Below the pieces are notes generated by a model. That model was not told the DNA's origin and did not search any database. It worked only from the letters and a program-made list of their open reading frames with translations. From Choristoneura fumiferana (taxonomy: Eukaryota > Arthropoda > Insecta > Lepidoptera > Tortricidae), in the NCBI RefSeq assembly GCF_025370935.1, contig NC_133477.1, positions 15,845,656 through 15,909,655 of the forward strand: 64,000 bases of DNA, written 5' to 3'. How positions within the stretch are numbered: position 1 is the stretch's first letter; every line of letters begins with the position of its first letter. A program made the translations under genes and the position numbers. This document shows, piece by piece, positions 11,364 through 23,500 of the stretch.

Positions 11364-11535
11364 GCATGAGAATCCTAGTAATGTTATTACTAGACACGTT
11401 GCCTATGCTCGGCAACGTCTTGCTACTCTGCTTCTTCGTGTTCTTCATATTCGGCATCGTTGGCGTCCAACTCTGGGAAGGGATCCTCAGGCAACGCTGC
11501 GAAATGGTGCTACCACCCAACGTATTACGACCCAA
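11364..11535 (+). CDS. Ca-alpha1T: Cav3 exon: domain I S4-S5 linker and S5
   Basis: Acceptor CAG at 11361-11363; donor GT at 11536. It enters with two bases of a split codon and leaves two bases (AA). It encodes MRILVMLLLDTLPMLGN and a hydrophobic S5 (LCFFVFFIFGIVGVQLW), then the start of the extracellular turret (RQRCEMVLPP). The preceding exon is outside the window. Confidence 0.93.
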
Positions 11536-14500
11536 GTATGTTTTTTTTACTAATGTTCAGACAAGATCAGATATTTTTGATTTTGCTAGCCATGCTACGC
11601 AACGATGTTGGTTTCAAAATCAATTTGCTGGCGCCTATTCCAAATTTATATTAGACGTATGTACGTAATTGTAACCAAAACAATACTTAAGTTCCAAACT
11701 TCATTTCATAGATCTCTAACATCTTGAATAGATCTTTATCTCACCGTAATTAATCAGAAAACTTGTGTGTTTTTCCATATACGAACGAGATTAGTTAGTT
11801 TGGTCTTAATTAATGCCAAACTTGCTGCTGCTTACGTCAGAAATACCAATGCAAGCAAATCATGTATATGTTATATGCTTATAGTTGTAATTAGTGTGTA
11901 AACTAATTACTAGGTCGGAAATCCATTATCTACATTTATACCAACAAGTTTCATTTCAGTAAGACTGGCCTAATCATTATTCAAAAATATCTTGTCGTAT
12001 ATTTATTTACTATCTTTTAGATAAGGGATAAACATTATTTAAAAAATCGTGATGCCCTCCGTTTTGTTCATAAGTTCATATTTTAGCGTTTATTTGCTGA
12101 AACAAATTTCGCCGTCCGGGAAATTAGAATAATTTTATTGTGGATGGAAAACAGTGATTGGATTTTTTCGTTCTGTTACATTTTGGCCTCGGCGCTCGTC
12201 TTAGCGGCACGTCCCATGCTAGCATTGACTGCATGCAATATTTAATGCTTACCCTTGACGGGCACATCCTTGGCTTCTCCATATCATTTGACATTCTATT
12301 TTAATCGTTGCATAATACTTTTAGGCAATGCAGTGTCGTCGATACACTTTTGTTTACTGTTTTATAATCATTAACGCAAACGCGCATGAAGGTACAGATT
12401 GTGAATGGCTTACTAAACAAGCTAACTACACACTTAAATATTGCATCCCGTCAATTTCACATAACAATGATATATTCGACTGAGAACACACGCATGACGA
12501 ATCATTCGAGAATGTAGCAAAGAATAGACTTCAGACATACCGTACACAATCACATTATAGTGTTATTGTAGTTTTGACTTGTGGATTTTGCTACATTACA
12601 GAACATTCACATCATAGCAATTAATAACTAGCTGTTACCTAATAAAAACATAGATACTAATTAGACCTAACACTTTAGTTGTAATAAAGCATAGACAATT
12701 ATAATTACCCTATCAAACATAAACTTGTGGTTACCATTGGTTGAAATGAACATTTGATCTTTATTAGACAAGAGAAGACACGTTTACTTAACACAATGAT
12801 CTCAGAAGTTGCATCTTATTAGAATGGTAACCACATTTTTAGGAATTCAGATCTCAGAGCCCATAGGAAATGGCACCCATCACTGCTACCTCAAATTTAT
12901 GTTCCAGAGACCTGTCCGAATGGTACAGAGTGCGCGTCAGAGTGAACTCGTAAGGATTAGCGATCAAAATTAATGTGTTTCTATTAAGAACATTGAAATT
13001 TGTTGTTTCGTGTATCTTCACACATCTGCCGTCCAGATGTGCTATTGTAACTGCTTCCCTTTCACGAATTGGCATTTCTACAAAAGCCTTCTCATTTATA
13101 TCGGCATCATCACTTTTAAAATCAGTGACATCCGATTCATTGGTTTTAGAACTGCCAGTTTGTCTTTGACCAAGCAAAATGCTACCTCTGTCAACTGTAC
13201 CTTTGAGATTATATTGGAAATATCCCTACATACTTTCACAAATACTTAGAACACGACATCATTGGCAATTTACTGAAAATGCACATACATGTAGTCATCT
13301 ATGTTATTGGCGGGAGATGTTACACTTGTTCACTTCAATTGCATCCTAAAACACAGCTACGAATTCACCATCCGAACCCTGGTAATTTTTATTTTCATGA
13401 CAGGGTTACTTTCTTTTTTAAATTGTATCTGTCGCTACTAAATATCAAGATGCTTAATACCTCAGTTTAAAGGGCCAGTAAAATTCTTATGGCGACGATC
13501 GAGGAAGCAAGTCGGGTAACGACGGTCCGTCGAATGATGCGGGTTACGGCCACGTTACGTGTTCCGGACCTTGTAACGACCGTTGCCGTTAAACGGTAAC
13601 GACTGAGCCACTGGCGTTTATCTAGACGATTTACTAATACTGATACTTTACGTTGTTGCAATTTCCTAGTTATATTTATAGCGTTTTGAAACTTTCATAA
13701 CAACACGTTGAGAGTTCATTAACATTAAAATAATTTTGTAAATACGTACTTACATTAGTTTCTAATCCATATATTTTGCATGTTAGAATAATAAAAAACT
13801 TTCTTGAAACTAATACCATTACTCAAAAATACAAATAATAGTAATCTTATTTCATATATTATGCTAATAATTATACTTCTCTTTTAAACACGGCATGTGC
13901 CTTGCATGATTGTCATATTTCTCCTTTAATGTGACTTGAATGTACCCTATTGAATATTAAATGTTGCATGTAATGTATAGTTTATTTTAAGTAATCGCTT
14001 ATTATGCTGTCGTCATAACGCTGTCCCATTACTAAATAAAATAACATCATTTAGCTTTCATCATAACCACAAATCAAAATCAAGTGTTACTGACAGTCCT
14101 CTCTCAAACGCGAATCTAAGACGATGCCATCGACAAGATTTTTATTCCTTCGCTATAATCGCTTATAGTTAATTATTGTTCTCTTACGCAGCATCTCATT
14201 CTACTACGAGTTCTCAAAAGAATTGGACTACATCTGCACAACACCAGAAGACAGTGGGATGCACCTGTGCGGTGACTTCCCTCCATACCGCTACGGACCA
14301 TTGGTCTGCAACGAAACCGCCAGACCATTCTCTTACAACGCACCAACGAATGTATCTTGCGTGAACTGGAACCAGTATTACACTAATTGCACTCAAAGAG
14401 GATCAAATCCATTTCAAGGGACTATATCCTTCGACAACATCGGTCTCGCTTGGGTGGCTATATTTCTGGTAAGTGCTATTACATGTAGGGCACATTCACA

Positions 14501-17500
14501 TGAGAGAAGTGCCGATTCGAGTTTGTTGCATATAATAAAATTGAAGACGAATTATAGATAGGACGCACTTATCAACCTCGAAGACATCATGCTCGAACTA
14601 AATAAGCACTTAAATGGAAAAGTGTAGCGTAAATTATTCTATGGGCTTCCAAAACATGCATCACTTGTTAATTTATGTTATTCATAAAGTCTACCATAAA
14701 TCGGGTATCTAAATGGAGCCTACAAAACAATGTTGTTACCAGAAACGGCCTTTTGTTAGTTTGGATACTGACGTAATTTTTTAATTTCCAGGTTATATCT
14801 TTAGAAGGCTGGACGGATATTATGTATTACGTGCAAGATGCTCACAGTTTTTGGGACTGGATATATTTTGTTCTTTTAATTGTGGTAAGACTTTTTAAAC
14901 ATTTTAAAAAGTAAAACTTAAGATTTGTTTACTTTAACACTCGAATTTATATAAACGGTTATAAAATTGTTCCCCAATATTTCTGTAAATGGTTAGGTTG
15001 GTTTGACAAACCTTGTGAACATTTCCACTGGATTTTTTGATTCACATTGTGTCGACGCCTTTGATGCGGTATACACTTTAAATATTGGCCATTATCAATA
15101 AGAGTTAAAAAAATCCTAAAAAGCATTTACAGGAGTGTTCAATCAAACCAACCACTAGCTAAAATAACCCGGATCTATTTTAAAATACAAATACAAAATA
15201 CAAAATATTTTATTGGTCTCAATTTTTTTTTACATTATACATTGTACTACTGGATGGGGCGCCAGGTACTACAGTAATCAGCGTGTTCACTTATGTAGAC
15301 TTAATGTCTCGTAAGAATGAATATGAGTATTCTGTGTCGAACAAACGCGACCTGTCATTTTGTCGCGTGTCGTATTTAAAACGGCGCCAAAGGCATGACT
15401 CGCCCGGGGCGCCTAGATGGCTAAGGCCGGCCCTGCTAATAATCATCTAACATCTGGACCATGGTGAACGGTTGTGTTGCTCTAAAGATAAACTATCATA
15501 AGATCGCGGGTGAGCAAAGTAATTGTTTTAGTTCAATAATTATCCATTTAAAATTGCTTACAGATTGGATCGTTTTTCATGATCAACCTCTGCCTTGTCG
15601 TCATAGCGACGCAATTCAGCGAGACAAAGAAACGCGAGATGGAGCGGATGCGTGCTGAGAGGGCTCGCTTCACGTCTTCTTCCACCCTGGCTTCGTCTAC
15701 CAACAACAGCGAGCCGGCCACCTGCTACGCGGAGATCGTCAAATACGTGGCCCATCTCTGGAGGAGGTTCAAACGGAGAATGGCGAAGAAAATTAGGTAT
15801 GGAAGTAAGGAATCTAATAGAGTCATAGCAGGTATACCTACGAACATGAATTTGAGACATCACTAAGGTTGAATATCTGTCAGATTTTTTATATAAGTAG
15901 ATTATTGGATGCAAATTAGAAATCGTGACCGTATGTTCTAATGTAAACAGTAATTGTAATTGCTGTAACTGCGTTTATACTTGGTAAACAACATTAAAAA
16001 TCGACTAGCGATGTTTCGAAAGGAAAGAGTAGAAATTAAACAAAGGTGCCATTTTCTCGTTACTTGCGAGTAGATTTTCTAATTCAATTAGTTAAAAAAT
16101 GTTAAAGAAAAAAATCTTCATAAACTTATTTTATGCTAAACTTTACACGCTTGTCAATGCTTGTGTATATTCCGAAGATGTGTATATCCCGTAGGGTATA
16201 CCGGTACCAGAGGGCCCAGGTGCGGTGGCGCACCAGCCGGGAAACCCTTCAGTTGCCGGCCAACAAACCGAAGCAACACCATCCTTGCTGCCCTAGGGGA
16301 CACCCACAGGTTTGTGCATTTTCAGGAAACACCCGGTATAACTTTTGATCGCTAAAATCACATTTGAGTCTGAAACAAAACAAAGCGTGTACCTACCCAG
16401 TTAGTTACTGCTTATGAATTATGAGTATCGAAAGAAAATTGGGTTGTATGTCGACGAAAAGCACTTATAAGTGACCAAAAATTAAAAAAAATGTTTAGGA
16501 ACTTCAAGCTAACAAGTATGAACAACCAATTATAATAAGAGGAAAGAAATGTTATCGTATGCACTTTTTTGCTCTAACTACTTATATTAAAGCGTACACA
16601 TTTTTTGCCTTTTTATGGGTTTTAATAAATTACGTTACCTACTTACCAATGGAAATTGAGTGAGTCAGGAAAAGAATCATAATTGTTTTTAAAATTGCGA
16701 TTATAGGTCGCATGACATTTCTATTTCTTGTATTATTTAGTTAGTTAAAACTAATTCTGTATCTCGATTATCATTATTTCGTCATTTTATAGCCACGCAG
16801 AAGACGCAGCTAGCTCTGTGGAATAATAAAAACATCAGGAAACCCCAAGAATGTGAACTCAAATAAAATTTATTCACAGAATGGGAAAGAGGAGGGGGAT
16901 GAGCCGCTCGGCCGACCGAGCCTGTTGCGCGTACCTTCGCTCTCAGCTGCCGATTTGGAGGTAATATACTACACTACGGAATGGAAAAGTAGGTTGAGGG
17001 AAGCTACTTTAAATACTAAAGACGAAGCTGCAGACATTAAAGTTTCTCGTTATTAAAATTGTTAGAGATGTGCATTTATTTTTGATAGCTACTTTTTTAC
17101 AAGCTTTTATTTAGTTTCACCTGTCCCGTTCTGTCTGTCTGTCTGTCTGTAATCAAATCTCGCAAGCTAAATTTAACCAACTTCCAGTGGTCAGATTGAC
17201 TTGAAATTTAGAATACTTATGTAAATCACGTGACAATACAATAATTTAGTAGTGACATCCTGGTAGTCCAGGCCGGATCGTCTCCGCAGGACAGAACTCT
17301 TCAACGGTTAATAGCATCGACTTGAAATTTGGTATACAAATGTAGTTTGGGTGACAATGCAAGTACAGTCAACAAAAAGTACAGTCAGCAAAAAAGTTGG
17401 TATTAAAAATTAAAACTTTATGGTTAGGTTATTCCTGTTGTAAATTCCTTTTGTCTCGTTCCGGCCAACAGTTTTTCCCTTGTTCTACCTACACTCGTGA

Positions 17501-20500
17501 GTGATCATTTAGACGTAAGTACGTGATGTGAAAATGAAAGAAACGTGTTCGAAGTCAATTTCTGTGTAATGTTGCTTGTGTCATTTCTTACTCAATACAA
17601 TATGCGGTCTACTTAAGCACGAGCTTAAGCATATTAATTTTGATTATAGTATTTTTTTTAGATTTTAAATCTTATGGAGTCTAAGCTTTATTGGCCGCTT
17701 GCTGAAAAAAAAACTATATTTGATTCGAATTAAAATGCGTTCTAAAATGATGTTTATCTGAAAGTTTAAGCCCAATTCGTTATCCGGCACGTCACTGTAA
17801 CCTTTTTAAGTAAATGCGCGTTAAAAACAAAACCCCTCGTTTTGACTTCTCGGCAAAAGGGTGAAATGGTGAAAAGTACTTCGCCTGTTGCGCTCTACCC
17901 ACCCGCTCGCTATATCCAGGTAATAGCAGATAGCACTGTGATGATGTAAATGTAGTACAGGGACGTGCTTCTCTACGTTTTATTTTGTTTCTTTGTGTTG
18001 TATTATTTTCAAGATCTCTCTAGAGCTGAGTGTATACAAAATGTATTGAAATTAATACGGAATGCTTCAGCATTATGGAATTGATTGTGTTAGCTTGACT
18101 GAACACTTGTAAAAGTTTTTCATCGAAATTTTTGATTGATGATGTGTCGCCTTTGACGCTGTACACTTTGAATACTGACCAATCATCATGTCAGCTGAAA
18201 GACGCCCACTGCTGGGCATTAGGCTCCCCACTCAGACCGGTCTTATTCTTTCCGCATCCAACGCGATCCCGAGATCAATGTATGGAAGCATTTATTTAAA
18301 ATCAACCACAATTGGAAAATTCTGAGAAACATTTACTGGGGTATTAAATGATATTGTAACAGATAACTCACGTCTTAAACCGAATTTAGCTCGACATGTT
18401 TACGTGTTTACTGGGGTGTTCAGCCAATTTTCCCAAGGGGTTGCTGCAACATACCATAGTTGATTGATAACCAAGGGTGGAAAGTGACCCATTTCAGCTG
18501 AGATATTTCTGGCGCTCGAACGTAGTGAGAGCGCCAATTGTTCGAGGGGAAATGGGTAATTTCACCCGAGTTAGACACTCTACTTTTCATTTCGACTGTG
18601 AGGAAAGTAAAATACTACAAAAAATGAGAATAATAATAAATTGAATTTTCTTATATCCAACCTCCAACGGTACCTTTTCGACTGGCTACTTGCCTCGACT
18701 ATAAAAAAAAATCGAGTTGGTCACGACCAAGGAGCTTATATACAAAACTGGAGGTTGAACGCCGAACTAAGAAGATTGACCTTTATTACTTATTTACATA
18801 TTCCATCTCTTTCTTTCACATTTCACGAATGACTTCCATCTCTTTCTTAACGTAAATAAAGAAAGAGATGGAATATGTTCGTGATGTAATAAAGATCAAA
18901 TTTATTGTTTCAAACGGATGTTCGGCGTTCAACCTCTACAGTATATATGTAAGCTCCTTGGTCACGACGTGCATCTAAATGGCCATGCCGAAACATGAAA
19001 AAAAAGTGTCATTGACGTAACTCAATTATCTTCGACTCCGTGGCTAACCGAAAAATTAAAAAAAAAATTACTTTCCACCCTAGAGATGAAAACGCAATTG
19101 GCCACCCGGCTCCCATGAAAATTGAACTTTCCGAACAGGAGAGATGAAAAGTTCATTTTTTACAAAGTGCAATTTAAGTCACTAATACACATATTTTAAC
19201 TAAACCAGTAAGTTCTTGGCGATGACAAAAAATTTCAGCATAACATGGTCAGTTACAAGCTCCAACAATACAGGCGGTATACCCCTTCAAACTGGGAATT
19301 TCGAAGATAGAAGCGGTCCCTAATTTTATATTTTGAGGTTTATTCGTATGAAATAATAATTATAAATAAAATTATTAAAATAAAATAAATATATTGACCC
19401 GGATAACTCACGTCTTAAATCGAGTTTAGCTCGACATGTTTCGGGCTAACCCCTACCCCTACGGGCTACCCCTTCGTCTTCGGAGACGTGTCAAGCTAAA
19501 CTCGATTTAAGACGTGAGTCTCACGGTAGTTTCAGGTTTATTCGTTTTCTTGTTTTAGAACGCTTCAAACTTATCACTCTTGTCGCCACCATCACTAGCC
19601 CGCCGGCGGTCATCAGTGATGTTTAGTGACACAGTTCTCCTGCACACCCCAAATTCTCCACACGGAGGTCACCCACACAACGTCTGCTCCTCAGAAAAGA
19701 TGACTCAAACAGGTGACGTAAAACATTAAGTCCGCTTGAAACATTTTTGCAAATTTCTTTCGAACTTTGCTTCTTTACACTTTCTATGAGACAATCTCAA
19801 TAAAACACAACTGAAAGTAAAGTTTAACGATTGTAATAATTTATAGATTCATTGTGTCAACGTGGTTGGCTTAAGAGCCACAGCGGTGAGTCTAGAGGCG
19901 GTAGATCTAGACGGTCTATTAGATTGGCATGAACAATGTGGTTTATTCTCGCTTCTCTTCACTCTCTGCCTTCATAGAAATAGATAGGATGGTATAGGTA
20001 TTCTAGATGTCCCAGACTATTACAACCTGCTTTTCTATTTCCAACAAATAGAACAATGTCTTTACTATCCTCCTTGAAAATCTATTGTAATGAATATGAA
20101 CCGAAAGTATCCCAGTTGTGTTATTTTCAGTCATATAAACTTTAAAAAGATCTTGTTCTCGATCGGACATCCTTAGCGATGCTTTCGATCCATATTAAGC
20201 AGAAATAGTTACAATGTTTTTAAATGCACTGTAGTGATATTAATTTGGGGGTGTAGAGTTCGACCTGCCGACAGGCGAAACGGCAGAAGAACGGGCTGCA
20301 GCCGGCGGTACCATGTCCTGCCAAGAACTACTGGCATTATCAGGCGCCTTATCCGCTGCACTGCCCACTGGACAAGTCGCTTTGGACTCCTTCTTCGAAG
20401 AATTGACCAAAGGAATCAGCAAAAGGGCAGGGGAGGACAAAGATTGTAAGGTAAATACTAAATCAAGTCATTCATACATAATGTACTTGTCCTGATGGAT

Positions 20501-23500
20501 TTGTATCCTATATATTTTTGTTGATACAGATATGATTGGAATCGGTATTTAATATGTTGTAGACATTGGAGATTGAAGATTTCTCGTGCTGTGCGGAATT
20601 GTTAGCTGCAGAAGCTGCAGCCAAAGAAGCTCGTCGAGGTCGCTTCGCCGGTGCCTGTTTGATATTTTGGAGGAAAATATCGAAATTTTTTGCTTTTTTA
20701 AGGAAACACGTAAAAAATATCGTGAATCATAAATATTTTCAGCAAGGTAACATAATATTCATAATATTCTTTCATATCAGGCACAACAAATATTCTTAAA
20801 AAAATGTTGCAATATATTGATATCTTGTTCTACAGGTATATTATTAGCCATCCTCATAAACACACTCTCAATGGGTATTGAGTATCACAACCAGCCTGAA
20901 GAATTGACCGTAATAGTAGAGATCAGCAACATCGTATTTTCGGCAATTTTCGCAGTTGAAATGATTCTCAAAGTCGCAGCTGAAGGACCTTTTAAATATA
21001 TCTCAAATGGTTTCAACGTTTTCGATGGAGTCATTGTTATTTTAAGGTTAGCTATTCCCCGTCGAAAAAATGTTTTTATACTTACGAGTCTTGATTTTTA
21101 TCTGCACGGTTATAGTGTGTACCTAAGTATGTAAAAATTACTTTGACTGTCGTATTGCTAGATTTTATATAATTTATGAAATTAAAGTACACGTGTACCT
21201 ATTTATGTTTGTTTTAAACAGTTATTTTTTCGAAAACAGTGCATTTGAACTAGCGCAAAGCTACGGCAACGAAAAGGAATTAGCAGGAAACTCTGGATTA
21301 TCCGTATTGCGCACATTTCGGCTCCTGCGCATCCTGAAGTTGGTACGATTCATGCCCAACTTGCGTCGCCAACTTTTTGTCATGCTCCGGACCATGGACA
21401 ATGTTGCAGTCTTCTTCTCTCTTCTCGTTCTGTTCATATTCATATTCAGGTATGTTTACATTCACAATTATTATCATGTCGGTCTATTGGTGAGGTAGAA
21501 TATACTAAAAACATTACGATTTAAAAAAAAGTTGTTGAGGTACATGAACAAGGATTATAAATTAAGAAATAAATAATGATAAATACTAAATTGCATGATT
21601 TAAAATAATCTAAACAAAAACCGAACAAATTACAATTTTGTTCAAACTAAAAAAATATATGCCACGGGGACTGCTATTTTTATTTCTTAAAGTTTTCTCA
21701 ACTTTGTGTTTATTTCGAATATTCTCTTCTTTGCCTACCAACAACTTAATAAATGTTCCGTTCTACTTACTGACACTGGAATTTATTTCAGTACTTTAAA
21801 AATGTATCTTTCTTGAAGAAAAAAATTTGGGATTCTTTATCATTGGTAATCTAGTTCCGTGCTGTTTTCCCCTTCATTATCTTCTTTAACCTTCCCATCG
21901 TACGTATAATTAAGTAGTTAATTATCATGAAACCCGCTAACCCTGATTGACTGCAATCAGAATATGTTTTTTTCCGTAGCCTACGAAGATAAATTCCGAG
22001 TCCCGATAGTTAATAACAAATTCTGAATGTTTCTACTTAACCGTCACATCCACATCCCTTCCTCTGTGCACTACCCAACTGTGAGTGATTTCTCCTTTTC
22101 TTTTCGGTCTTATCCTTTAAATGTGAATCACTTCTGTCTATGACATTTACCTACTATACACTACCACTGTCCACACTATTTACATCTTTTTCTCTTCTAT
22201 TATTAAATTATTCATTAATCATAGTATGTGTCTATCACGCTTTTGTGCTTTGCGTCCATTTCGGTTTTTACACGTGCACTCCATCATTTTATCTTATGTT
22301 TTATTTTATTATTTCCATTATATTTCTCTCCTCCCTATATGTGAAAGGATTAATCTGTTCGCATTATCTAATCGTATATTGCGTGATAACGTTCAGCATC
22401 CTCGGTATGAACCTCTTCGGGTGCAAATTCTGCGAGAAAGACGATGATGGCGATCAGGAGTGCGACAGAAAAAACTTTGATACGCTCTTGTGGGCCTTTG
22501 TCACGGTGTTTCAGGTATTCTATATTTTCAATTAAAGCCCTAACAGATAACCCAGAAACAGACTGAACTTGCAACATTACTAAACGCTTATACGGGTCCG
22601 TCAGCAGTCAGCACTCACGACAGTATGACAGTCCTAATAACAGAACATTGTTTTGGTGACAGCTAAATGACTAACCACGCGAGTACACAAACGACTGTTC
22701 ACTCTGCTGCAAGACACATTAAAACTACAGCATTACAATACAAAAATAAACTTAATCGGAACGACAGCTTGCAGCACTGTGCTTTATCAACAGGCGTTCA
22801 GTCGCGTAATGCTACCCTAGAGCCCGCGTAGTGATAAACTCTAGAACCATCCGTAACCAATTGATCCAACATCATTAGCCGATCACCATGTTTTGTCGTA
22901 CAGTACTCCCATCAGATGCCGTCAGGAGCACATTTCTTAGTCAGTCAGCTTGGTTGAACAGTAGGTTAGCTTGAGGTCGATCGAAGCCGTGTCGCGGGTT
23001 ACCCTGTTCGTCAGTTTCTCTACTCCCACTACCACAGCTGCACTCAGTTTATACAGTACTCTCACTTTGCATGCTGCTTCTAATATACTATCTTATGCAT
23101 CTTTTAACGAAATTGCTGGGCAATTTTGGCCAAATACCCGAACGATAAACATTAGAGATGACCAAAAATCTCCACCGATTTCTCACTCTCCAGATAGGCA
23201 ACTTTTTTTTCTTCGGTACATTAACTAATTATTCTGAACCCTTCTCTTCAACATTTTAACTTCCGATTTTTAAATGCTTAAAAGTTTGGCCCACTCACTT
23301 TATTTTCCTATTATCTTTTCCTTTTGCATTACTAAAGAATAAACTTGGATTAACTATTGCATTAAATATGAATGATATTTAATTGAGTATTTTGATAAGA
23401 CATTACGAATGTTTTTAATACTTTATGCACACTTTATTTCGCCTTACTCTATCTATAAATTATTTTACATATTGCATAACTTTATTTTTTATCATAAGGA

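Noticed and set aside
16161..16355. Alternative frame over the 16195-16309 exon
   Set aside because: It has no phase agreement with the neighbouring exons; the frame completing AG|G fits both sides.
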